A stretch of DNA of 64,000 bases from Onthophagus taurus (taxonomy: Eukaryota > Arthropoda > Insecta > Coleoptera > Scarabaeidae). The stretch lies in the NCBI RefSeq assembly GCF_036711975.1, contig NC_091971.1, forward strand, positions 4,099,501 to 4,163,500. The letters run 5' to 3'. The notes beneath the pieces are model-generated. The model saw only the letters and a program-made list of their open reading frames with translations, did not search any database and was not told where the DNA came from. Below, in pieces: positions 10,176-21,600 of this stretch (the first letter of the stretch is position 1; each line of letters begins with the position of its first letter). Both the position numbers and the translations under genes were made by a program.

Positions 10176-13100
10176 ATGCCTCACCTAAAGCAGACGAGTA
10201 ATCTTCTTAAACAGCTTCGAGCTTTGATGCTCGATACTAAATACGTTTCCGAACCCATCAACGCGTATATCGTGCCATCAGCAGACGCCCATAACAGCGA
10301 ATACTTAGCGGAGTGCGATCAGAGAAGAGCATTTATTTCTGGATTTACCGGTTCAGCTGGAACCGCAGTTATAACTCATAACGATGCTTGTATGTGGACT
10401 GATGGAAGATATTATCTTCAAGCTTCGCAAGAGATGGATTCAAACTGGACTTTGATGAAAGAAGGAATTCCAAGTACACCAACACAAGGTTTTATTTTAA
10501 ATTAATAAATTAAACCATTAAAGTTGATAACATATATTAAAGTTAATCTTAATTCCTCAATACATCAATTTAATCTTTTATTTTATTAAAATTTCAATCA
10601 ATTGATGATAAGTTAAAAATAAATCAAATTTATACTTTTGGAAAAAAATTCAAGAACCATCATGTGGCTTAAAAATTGACGATTTTTTTTTTAATCAATG
10701 TGAAATGACCCAAAAAACACTGTTGTAGAGTAGAACATACCGAAAAATCATATTAAAGTTTCGATGTGACGTCACAAGCAATGTTACCCATGCAGTTTTC
10801 TATTAAACCGGTCAACACCTAACCTATAAGATATTGCTATGTTGTATATTTTTATTGAACTAAAACTAGAAGTAACACTAGACCTTGAACTAAGTATTTA
10901 TAACCTTTTTTGATTTTTTTTAAATAATTTTGACATGCTACAAATGTCATCTTAACGTTTAAACGTCATTTTGACGTTTAAAATAAAATGGTACCAACCT
11001 AAGTTTTTGGAAATCTTTTGATGAATATCGAATGTTTCATACCATCTTTTTTATGACTTTTTTGATTTATAGGAATATGTTTCGCTAATTTTAGTATTTC
11101 CATAAGATTTTTTTTATTAAATTAACTGTTTTTTGAGATCTATATTTTTAACGATATTGACGTTTAATTGTCAAATTGACATTTAAAAGTCAAATATGTA
11201 ACTGTAAGTCGTAAAGTTATTAAACTTAAAATTTATTATAAGAACTTTATTATTTAATTTTTTGTATTAAATCATTATAACTTAACCCATTTTCATCATA
11301 GGATACTCTCTAGGAATGTTTCTAGTTCTAGGTATAGTGTTAATTCCAGTTTTGCATTAACACTAGAACTAACACAAGACCTAGAACTAGAATGTAGGAT
11401 GGAGAGGATGTAGGAGGAGAATTCGGATTTAGCTGTATGTCTCTCAAGACGGCTAAACTCGAATGTTTCTAGTTCTAGGTCTAGTGTTAGTTCTAGTTAG
11501 CCGTCTTGAGAGACGTACGACTAGAACTATCACAATGTCCCGAACTAGAATCTCCTCTTCTTACTTGAGTAATGTCCCGTATATTAAAAAAAAATTGTCG
11601 ATTTTTAAGCGACATGATGTTTTTTGAATTATACCTACCATTATTTTTCTGGCTTACTCTTTTAGTTGTATATTTAACTATATGGTTTATAGGAACATGG
11701 CTTTCAAAAAATCTTCCATCCGGATCAAGAGTAGGTGCAGATCCATATCTTTTATCCTACAACAAATGGATGCCATTAAAAAATCAATTAGAATCCGCCG
11801 GGCATAAATTAATCCCGATAACAACAAATTTAATCGATCTTCTTTGGACCGATCGTAAACCGATGCCTTCAGCAGAGGTGAAACCTTTACCAAACAAATA
11901 TACAGGAAAAACAATCCAAGAAAAACTAAAATTAGTCCAACAACAAATGGTAGATAAAAACGCGAGTTATTTAGTATTAACATCCCTTGACGAAGTGGCT
12001 TATTTCCTAAATATGAGAGGAAACGATATTTCTTACAACCCAGTTTTTTTTTCGTACGTTTTAATCACCCAAACTGGCTTCACCATATTTATAGATCAAA
12101 ATAAAGTTACAAAAGACGTTATCGACCATTTAAACGTAGAGGCTGGAGTTACTATTTACGATATTAAAAATTATACCGAAATTGCTAACGTTTTGACGAA
12201 TAACGCGGAGAAAATTGAGGGATTTGTTTGGTTTTCCGAACAAGCGAGTTACGCTTTGACCAGTTTAATACCGACGAAAAACTTATTAACCGAATTAACG
12301 CCTATTTCAACTATGAAAGCGATTAAAAATCCCGTTGAAATTGAGGGAATGAAAAACGCCCACATAAAAGATGGGCTCGCTTTGTGTTGTTATTTTTCTT
12401 GGTTGGAGAAAAATGTTCATACACGAACCATAAGTGAAATATCGGGCGCTAAAAAATTAAGAGAATTTCGAGCTCAACAAGAACTCTTTGTTGGACCTAG
12501 TTTTGATACAATAAGTTCTGTTGGGCCTCACGGTGCGATTATTCATTATAAACCAGAACCTGATACGGATGTTACCATTGATCCAGATGGTCTTTATCTT
12601 TGCGATTCTGGTGGTCAATATTTGGATGGCACAACGGATGTAACTCGTACTTTTCATTATGGAAAACCCACCGAATTCGAAAAAGACTGCTACACAAGAG
12701 TTCTTAAAGGACAAATTAAGATGGCAACGATGATTTTTCCACAAAAAATTAAAGGGAATTGTTTAGACTCATTTGCTAGGCAATATCTTTGGTCGGTTGG
12801 TTTGGATTATGCCCACGGAACGGGACATGGAATTGGTTCGTATTTGAACGTACATGAAGGCCCGATGGGAATTTCATGGAAAAATATTCCCGACGATCCT
12901 GGATTAGAAGCTGGGATGTTTCTTTCAAACGAACCCGGGTTTTATCAAGACGGTAAATTTGGTTTTCGGATTGAAGATATTGTTTTGATCGTTAATGCGA
13001 CGACTCCAAATAATTTTAATAATCGGGGATTTTTGACTTTTGAAACGGTTACTTTATGCCCGATCCAAACAAAAATGATTAAAACTGAAATGTTAACTGA

Positions 13101-13230
13101 GGAAGAAATTAAACATCTTAATAGTTATCATCAGAGATGCAGGGATGTTTTAGGGCCACTTCTAAAGCAACAAGGGCAAACTGAAGCTGTGGAATGGTTA
13201 TGGAAAGAAACTGAACCAATAAATAAATAA
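10176..13230 (+). CDS. ApepP: Cytosolic Xaa-Pro aminopeptidase 1
   Basis: This M24B metallopeptidase removes the N-terminal residue from peptides with proline at position 2, such as small peptide hormones, and acts in the cytosol as a dimer. Two exons, 10176-10488 and 11693-13230, join at TPTQ-G-TWLSKN and give 616 aa, close to the usual length of about 615-625. The creatinase-type N-terminal domains have [14 protein letters not shown] and [11 protein letters not shown]. All five metal ligands of the pita-bread domain are present: D409 and D420 ([16 protein letters not shown]), H483 ([16 protein letters not shown]), E518 (NEPGFYQDG) and E532 (FRIEDI). There is no signal peptide. An open stretch upstream of 11693 is intron, not an alternative N-terminus. 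The gene converges with RSPH10B. Confidence 0.96.
10850..11560. repeat. Composite CTAG / ACGTCA repeat in ApepP intron
   Basis: CTAG-rich words at both ends (10855-10890 and 11320-11560, including the inverted gccgtcttgagagacgta block) enclose an inner segment with gacatgctacaaatgtcat, aacgtttaaacgtcattttg and aaattgacatttaaaag. The same inner segment is found in Acsl introns 5 and 9. No ORF is present. Confidence 0.75.
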
Positions 13231-13413
13231 TTTTAATTGTATTTGTTGACTTTGTATGGATTATACACTATTTGTATTTTAAAAGAAAAAAAATATGTAT
13301 ACAATTTAATTTGATTAATTCTTTTTTATTAAACTCTAGTTTTACTTGTTATGTTGTGCAAAGTTGGTATTCAAAACGTCAAATACTTTTTCAAAAGACG
13401 AAACCATAAGTTT

Positions 13414-13491
13414 GAGAGTTTCAAGCTCAACATGAACTCTTTTTTAGACCTAGTTTTGACACGATAGGTTGGGCCTCACGGTGCGATTATT
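13414..13491 (+). pseudogene. Fragment of the ApepP second exon
   Basis: About 80 bp match ApepP 12466-12543 with substitutions and a small deletion: agctcaacatgaactct against agctcaacaagaactct, then gacctagttttga, and the shared gggcctcacggtgcgatta. The frame is broken by a stop and an indel. It encodes no working part of the enzyme. Confidence 0.8.
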
Positions 13492-14487
13492 CCGAGACAA
13501 GTTTTACCTGAGAGAGAAACATAACCTCAATTCAGTTGACAGTTAATTTTTAGCTGCTCATAATTTTTTTAAAACTATTAATATCCTTTCTAAACCATCC
13601 AAAACGGGAAGATTAGTATCAGCTACATCTAATTTATTAGATTCCAGATTTTGAACGATTTTGGCTTTGAAAATTGGATTTAAATTTGTAAAATTCAAAC
13701 TTCATTTGTGGTTGGAGAATCTTGAAACCTCCAATGGACAGCTGAAATAGAAAAATATATGCATCAAATACGAAGTTTCATCAAGATTAGTGAAGAATTA
13801 AAGAAGATATTAATTGAATAAGTTTTGGATTTTTTGAGTAGTTTGAAAGAAATCCGCTAGATGGCTTTTTCGAAATTTAGAAATATTTGAAATCATTTTA
13901 ATGGAAGAAATGGTGTAAAATTGCATCTGAGGAATTTCCAACCAGTCGGAACGTTAATTCTGAACGTTATTCTGTGGTAAGAGCTTTTATATATAAACCC
14001 AACCTAACCTGTATTTTAGTGGTTCGGTTCTTAACTGAATAATTTCAAAATATCCTCAAGAGATGGCGCCACATGCGTTCAATTTTTAGTACGAAATTTT
14101 TTTTTTAGATAGTTGCATTTTTACGAAGCTATTTTCTATGACTAGGACAGTCCAATTTAATAAGAACCCAACCCAACCGATGCTTTCTGGATTTCTGTCC
14201 ATTTTTCCATTCCTAAGAGGGACCTTCGATTGGATTGAGTTACAACATAACCTAAAAGTTATTTATCAGATAAGTGGGAATTTTTCTGTTAATTTTCATG
14301 TTAATAATTCAAGATAAAACACTGCTAGTTTCATTTTAATTGAGAATCTATCGATTATTATCTACCGACTTAAATCTTTAGTAGTATAGCTCATTTTTTT
14401 TTCTACAATATCTGTGAAATTGTTGTAAAGTTGGTAAGATTAGCAGGGAGTTTTGTTTTATCATGTTTTGAAATAGATATGTCACAC

Positions 14488-14781
14488 CAAGGTTTATAGA
14501 ACATAAGGTTACCTCATTCCCTATGCCTCTGTAGTATGGATTATTACCCCGCAAATTGACGTCACTGGTTCGATACAGTCAGAATAAAAGATAGATACGT
14601 GCCTATACTGTGGTACAGTCTATATAAAATATTTAAACCTCGCATCGTGTTGTCCTTGTTTATAGATATATCTATAAACAAGGGCGTTGTGTTGTTCATA
14701 GAACCAGCTACGTCACTGACCCACCTTGCCTCTCAGAGGAGGAGAATCGGTATTGGGTAACCTTATGTTCTATAGACCTTG
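14488..14781. mobile_element. 294-bp MITE with 26-bp inverted ends and a 9-bp direct repeat
   Basis: The ends are CAAGGTTTATAGAACATAAG... and its inverted partner ...CTTATGTTCTATAGACCTTG. The element is flanked on both sides by atgtcacac (14479-14487 and 14782-14790), a target-site duplication. The CAAGG start fits hAT termini (usually 8-bp duplications), while a 9-bp duplication would fit MULE elements. It has an internal palindrome, cttgtttatagatatatcta with its complement, at about 14657-14683. It is non-coding. Confidence 0.9.
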
Positions 14782-15302
14782 ATGTCACACTGACGTTTGA
14801 GTTTTCGTTATTCAAAAAGAAAAGGTGCATAAAATATGTTGTGAGGTGCCATTTATTTACCTAGAAAAGGTATTTTGTTCTATTTAATTACTTTGCTGCA
14901 CGCTTTTACGATAAATATGTACTTCGTTAAAATCGTATTAATCTAAAAATTTATTAGTATTTTAACCTTAACTATTTAGTTAGTGAAAATGTTACTAAAA
15001 ATCAGGAAAACTATATACATAAATTTTATAAGGGTCCTAGATAATACCAACAGAAACCCTAAAAAATTTACAAAGTATTATAGAATAAAAACGAACTAGT
15101 TTTTTTTCCGTTCAATTTGACATCTGTCATTATTGACGTTACGCTTTCTCTCAGTTAACGATTTTAAAATAGAAATCTGTAATATAGATTTTTTTTGAGC
15201 CTGAACTCGCTAAATTATTATTTTTCGTATAATTTATAATACACTATTTATACAAATAGTGTATTAAAAAGAAAAAAATATATGTATACAATTTAATTTG
15301 AT

Positions 15303-18300
15303 TTATTTCTTTTTCTTTCCTTTTTTATCTTTCTTCTTAACTTCCGCGCTAGATTCGATAATGCTTAATTTTTTGAGTTTACTTGCTTCTTTAGCTTTCT
15401 TATAATTTTCTATGTCTTCAATTTTTGTAGTCGTCAACAAAAGAATGATGTTATAAAATTCCAAGAACGAAATTGGATATTCCAGATCGACAATTTGCCC
15501 ATTTTTTATGATTGAAGGACAAACTTCCGCTATGCAATCGATAATCCTTTTTCTTTTTAATTTGGTAAAAACGTGGAGATTTTTAAGAATAACGTTTTCG
15601 GTTTTAAAAGGATACGGAGTAGGATCTTCAATTTTCGGAATGATCTCATCATCTAAATATAAATAAATGTAAGAGGAATTTTTAATTAAATTTTGATTTA
15701 TTACCTGCTAAAAATATTACACTTGAACCAATTGGTGTTGCGTTAGCACCGGATTTTAAATGATTAATTTCGTCACCTTCTAGAACTTTTTCGGAACAAG
15801 CTGGAAATCCTTTGTGGATACAACTTTGGTATAACATCCTCGCCGTTGGGGGATCCCCAATGCTTCTGTAAAGCATATAAACCCCTTGAATGGGAAGTAA
15901 ATCTTTATATTCATAAAGAGCCGTTCCTCTATTTTTCCCCACGTTCGGTAATAAGTCGTCATAAAGAAACTTTCTTAATATTTTCGATAACGTTCCTTCA
16001 ACTTGATCCACGTCAAAAACATCTCCGTATAACTTCCAAGCAATCGCCACGAGTGATTGAAGAAATTGCCAAAAATAGATGCGTTCGAAAGGATCGTGTT
16101 CGGTTTCTAACCCGCAATCTGGATTTTCCATCACGCATAAATCAACATCTATTAAAGACATTCCTCTCGTGGTGATATTGATGTCGTAGAGTAGTTGCCA
16201 AAAAAATAATCTTATTAAAACGGGTCGAAATTTCGGCATTTCTTTGGTTGCAATAAAAGCGTATTGATAATAAATATGTTTCAAGACTAAATTATTTGAA
16301 ATAATAACGTTGCGAAGCTTTTCTTCTTCCCCCAAAAGAATGCTATCCTCAATATTCGATTCCACAGAAAAAATATTCCTAAAAAATAATTTTTAATTTT
16401 AAATAAACCAAAATAAAAAAAAATTACTCTAAATGAATCGTTCCATGTTCTCTGGCCCCATGTTTTTTAACAAGAAGTAAAAGAAAATACGTTAAATCAA
16501 CCTGTTTAGGTTCATAATGTATCGGAATACATAACGGGTTAATATGGCAACTCATCACTTTGGGAAATGCGGATAAGCTTACACTTTCGTGGCTCTCAAT
16601 CGATGTTAAGAGTGTTAATGTACTCGAACTTTTTGTATTCAAAATTTGTTTTTGCGACCCGCTTTTTCTTTTTATTAATTCATTACTGCTTTGTCTGTAC
16701 CATATTACGGGATCGACTGGTTTATCATATAAAAAAAGTGGATCTCCCGACATGGTTTTTCCATTTCCACAGATAACAAAGGCCGGGCCGTGTTTCATGT
16801 TTCTTATCCAACAACCGGTCATTCTAGCGCCACCACAAAAACCAAAGTTTAAAATTCCTTCTCCCGTTCGAGTCCCTTCGACCCAATATCCTTCAAATTT
16901 ATTCATGATTGGGTATGAAAACGATCGGTTAAAAAACGCTTTCCAAATGTATTCCCCATAACCGTTCATCTTTCCATTTTTCCAATCACCTTTATAGTAC
17001 TAAAAATTTGTTTAATTTAATGTTATTTTAATACGAATTAATCGTAATTACATCGTGATTTCCCCAAACCATAGTTCCATATCCTTCTCGTAACCCATTT
17101 TGCCACTCTCCTTGATACATGCACTCTTTATAATATTGACGAATTCCATTTCCGTGGCGTTGATCGTCCAGAAAATTTCCATTGTACCAATTATTTGGTT
17201 CATAAAGCAACCAGCCTTTTCCATTTTTCTTTCCAGCTTTCCATTCGCCACTATATAAACTGTTAGTTTCGGTTATGTACATGCATCCTTCGCCATGGAG
17301 AAGACCTTGGCAAAAACTTCCTATGTAATAACTACAGTCCTTGTAATATAATTTTCCACGACCTGTGATGTGACCATTATTAAATTCACCCTAAATTAAA
17401 TTGATAAATAAAATGTATGTTGGGTTGCCTACTTCGCAAATTCAAAAAAAAAAGATCTTAATATAAACAGACTCAGATTTCTTAATCTGGATGTATTTGT
17501 GTTCTCTGATGATTATAAATCAAATTTGAAGCAATACCATTTTCGAAATATCTTTGAGATATTAATTTTTAAACATTATAACACAACATTAATATTCTTA
17601 CTTCATAAACTGTTCCATCACTCCAAAATAACGTCCCAATACCATGAAATCGTTTCCTTTCAACTGGTCCTTTATAAACATTCCCATTTTTGAAAAGAAT
17701 CATAACATTATCTGGGTAAGTTTGAATAACCCATTCGTATTGATCGCTGGTGTTGCTAAGATCCTAAAACGTTTTATTTTATAACCGATTTTATTGTGTT
17801 TAATTATTTTTACTAATGTATACGAAGTAGTTTCGTCTATTTTTGACGGTACTCGATCCACACTCCATCTTTTAGACGATGTTCTACTTCTTCCTATAAA
17901 ATATGTCTTTTAAAATGTTATTATTAAGTTATTTAAAAGTATAACTTGACATTCTTGATCCGTATTTTGATAACACCCCAGAAGAACTTCTTCTCGATTT
18001 TTTACTAGTTAATGATACCTTAGAGTCGTCAAAGTAGCTTAATTCATTAGCTAATAAATCCTCTTTAGTTAAATCTTTGAGGTCTTTAACTCCGTTGGTT
18101 TTTTCATCACAAGATTGACTCGTATCATCGTCTTCTACATGAACCCATTCCCTCACAACCAAACTCAACATGCTATCATAAAAAAGCAAGATTACTTCTT
18201 CTTGTAATTCTTGGGGAGTTTTAAATTCAGGGAGAAGTTGCCCTACCGATGTTCCAATATCCTCCCTTTGAATCGAAGAGGATTGTGTGGCATTTAGATC

Positions 18301-18324
18301 CGATTGTTTCGAGAATTGCAACAT
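15303..18324 (-). CDS. RSPH10B: Radial spoke head 10 homolog B (MORN-repeat axonemal protein)
   Basis: Seven exons on the minus strand join in frame to 845 aa (human family member about 870): 18324-17946, 17893-17824, 17755-17602, 17390-17052, 16999-16428, 16378-15705 and 15652-15303. Residues about 165-390 hold repeated MORN motifs such as YKGPVERKRFHGIGTLFW, YSGEWKAGKKNGKGWLLYE, YQGEWQNGLREGYGTMVW and YKGDWKNGKMNGYGEYIW. The C-terminal half is the helical region typical of RSPH10B, and the protein ends in a lysine-rich tail. It should be a component of axonemal radial spokes in motile cilia or flagella, in insects chiefly sperm and mechanosensory neurons. The second acceptor (cttag before C-AAC-ACC, 17755) was chosen over a nearby one because only it keeps the frame. 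Confidence 0.9.
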
Positions 18325-18632
18325 TATTTATATTGACAAATTTTTTTTTGACACACAAATGATTGACGAGATCTTTCTATCAAACATGATCATTAACATT
18401 ACGATGAGTCATCACCCGGTAATGAGAATAGGTGGCAAATCGGGGATTAAGTATGCCTCGGGCATGTTGTAGTATTAATACTTTAAATTTTGGCTATTTC
18501 CCAAGACGTCTAGCTAATATTAGCCTCACTAAGGCGGCGACTGTCTTTTACCAGTTTTGTGTCCACCGGCTTTCCGGTGATGTGCTTCAAAATCACTAAA
18601 CGGAGTACGATCTGCTCAAAAATTTAACATCA
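18325..18632. promoter_or_regulatory. Divergent promoter region between RSPH10B and LUBEL
   Basis: Only about 300 bp separate the RSPH10B start codon (18324, minus) from the proposed LUBEL start (18633, plus), so both promoters and 5'UTRs should lie here. It is more GC-rich around 18505-18630 (ggcggcgactg, ccaccggctttccggtga) than its surroundings. No RFX X-box clear enough to report was found. Confidence 0.45.
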
Positions 18633-21600
18633 ATGAGCGTGAGTTTTTATTTTTTAAATCCGATTTTGAAATGATAAGGATTATTTGTGGTACGCGATGA
18701 AAAGGTTAAATTTAGACCGATTAAGAAGGCCGAAGAGCTAAAAAAAATTTGTTGTGTGCTTAAATGCTAACCTAGACTTAGATTGAAGTGTAAACTTGAT
18801 TATTCAAGTCCGTTATATTAATAGACTAATTATATTAAGAATACAATTTTTAGATTTTTAGATTGTTGTATTTAGGTCAGTGTAATGTAAATTCTATGCA
18901 TCCTAAACTTTATTTTTAGAACTTGGTGCCACCATCTATAACAATTGATCGTTAACCAAAATACGAGATTGTTTTAAACTTTATTATTGCGTTTTACGAC
19001 GAGAAAAAAGACTAAAATAATTTTAGAAATTAGATGAGAACTTTGTGCCAAAACTTAGTAATTATTTCTAAAATACTCTCCAAATTAAATTAAGATTTGT
19101 TTTTTAAATACCAAATACAAACACCTTACATAACAACACTCCAAACTATTTTAAAACTAATCTTAACAATGTTTAAACACCTCCCTACAAATTCATTGAT
19201 GTTTTCAAACTCGCGTTTATGATACCAAAATATTAAACGTAAAATATTTAAAGATTTAAAAATAGATTTTGCGTTTGGGCGGTCGAGGAAATCAACGTAT
19301 TCGCAATAAATACTTTTTTGATCGACGTAAATCGCGTTGGATAAAAATAGATTAAAAAAAATCTTGTTTTATTAATACCACTTAGAAATGGCCTGAAATC
19401 CTCTTAGTTTTCTATTATTGCATTTTGGGGCCAGAAGGATAGTAACGGAAATAGAAATAAGTCGGATACCAGGCCCAACTATGTTTAGGTTTTGTAAAAG
19501 AAAAAAATATCTTTTTTGATTAATTTCAGAGAAAACCTGAAACGAAATGGCGCCCAATGGCCATTTCAAATCCATCTACAAAACTCCGAATGGCTAGAAA
19601 TATGCCTCAATGGGTGGTAAGTAAAACAAAATTATTATTATTTTCTATTTCTTATCTCCTTCACACCATAATCTTTTTTTTTTCGTCCAGGTGGTGTTCA
19701 TTAATATATTTACTGTCTCTAAGGTCCTCATTTCGATTTCTCTCCAATCTTAACTCGTACCTCTTCGCAAATAATCCACAGACTTAATGTTATGACAGAT
19801 CAAGTTAAAGTCGTCATTCCAGAAGCAGACGGAAAGTAAAACCTCAAGAAGCTTAGGAACGCAGTGCATAAATAATCTTACCGAAGCAACAATATATAGA
19901 TAATCGACAGTGCTAAATGGTTAGCGACAGAACTTAAGAATGGAACTAATAAGGTTTTAAATGCAGGTTTTAAATAAGGTGCAGTCTTTGCTTCACAAAA
20001 CTACGACATCATTCCAATTATCAAAGGAGTACCTAAAGAAAACAAATAAAAACAATGTGATTTCGTGTTTTTTCGGATTGACTGATGACACTGAGGTTGC
20101 TGATATTATCAGAGGTCTAAAAGGGAAAAAAGCTGAAGACAACATATATAATTAAACAGGTGACTGCTGAAATAGCTCCAATTTTGACAATCATATTAAA
20201 TTATTGCATAGAAGAGGCTATTTTTCTAGACAAATTTAAGGTGGCTAAGATCTCTCCGGTATTTAAGAAGGGAAACGACAGTAAATATAAAAATTATTGC
20301 CTTGCTCCCTATTTTTTCAAAGATAAGTATCAGGCATGGTTACAGAGTTGGCAAATCTACGACCTCTGCAATAATCAGGATCATAAATGAGATAACAACG
20401 GCACATGATGAATTCGAAAAAACCAAATTGATATGCTGTGATCTCAGTAAAGCTTTTGATACTGTAGATCACAGTCTACTTTTAAATAAATTGCACTTTA
20501 TGGAATAAGAGGTACAGTTCTGTTCAGATATAATGCGAAAAGAGTCGCTCGTAGAGGCATAAAATTATACTAGAAACGACCTACGTTCACGAGGCATTCA
20601 ATCCAGGTTTAATCTGCTCTGTAGTGTTGTAAAAGTTCCGAAGAGGCAAGCGGGGTGATGTGATTTATGGCCAAGATGACTGAATCACAAAGAAAAATTA
20701 AGAAAATAAATAAGTATAAGCAATCCATTTACTTTACACAATTCCTGTAGTAAATGAAAATAATTACTAATAATTACTGTATTACTTTGGTAATACAGTG
20801 GAACGATAAGTCGAACCTCATAAGAAATGAAAATTATATATTGATAGTAAGTTATATATAAACTATATATAACTATATATAGTTATATAACTATATTGAA
20901 ACTATAACGATAACTATATTGAAATACTGGATACAAGGTTCTTACTGATAGTTTCAAAACACCATCTAGCACTCGAATGTATTCAATCGAATTAAATCCT
21001 TGATAATTGTGGACGTTGTAAATGGATTGGCGGTGACCTATTCAGCAATTCCCCTTCGTTGAGCATTATTAAGAATAAACCTTCGGCCTGATCTATAGAT
21101 GTTGTAAGGCCAACTTTCCCGTTTTCTTCAAATCTTACTGATAAGCCTACACGTTCGGCAATTTCCCGTTTATCTATTCCTTCTTGATGAAGTGCAATAA
21201 TTGCTCCCCTCGTAGTCAAACCTGACTCGTTGACCAAAAACACGAGGCATGTTGTATTTAAGAAAACGGACAAATTTGAATGCACGTAATTTTGATATTG
21301 AATAATTCTATTTAAAATTTGAAGGAGAGTTTCATAAAGCTTTATTTATAAGTTTTATATTATATTAATTATATTACTGAGATTTTTATCTGACGTTTTA
21401 TTTATAGAAATACTCTAAAATCATTTATTAGAGGAACATATAAAAAATCGGGTATTTGTTGTTCTTAAAAATATCAAAAAAGATTTAAATTAAAATAAAA
21501 TTAACACATTTAAAAAAAGGGTGATCCATACCTCGGCCTACTTCAAACTTTGACGGTTTTACCTGGGTTAAGGAAGAGGGTAACTTCCTTTAGTCTCAGA

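Larger units (their letters stand above)
13264..15312. repeat. Duplicated 60-bp flanks around a decayed 2-kb spacer
   Basis: A stretch just after the ApepP stop (about 13264-13330, containing aaaatatgtatacaatttaatttga) recurs immediately before the RSPH10B stop codon (about 15240-15312). The two convergent genes probably once lay closer together, and the material between was added or duplicated. Apart from the ApepP fragment and the MITE listed separately, no gene is seen in 13331-15302. Confidence 0.6.

Noticed and set aside
11572-11692. Open reading frame upstream of ApepP exon 2 that would give a hydrophobic, membrane-anchor-like N-terminus
   Set aside because: It is the T-rich end of the intron; a clear acceptor (ttatag) at 11692 joins exon 1 in frame, and T-rich DNA translates as hydrophobic residues by base composition alone.
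16560-16961. Plus-strand ORF of 133 codons opposite RSPH10B exon 5
   Set aside because: It is the antisense shadow of a MORN-coding exon with a full exon chain on the other strand.
18407-18440. RFX X-box in the RSPH10B promoter
   Set aside because: Only partial matches to the half-sites with wrong spacing were found; not reported as a site.
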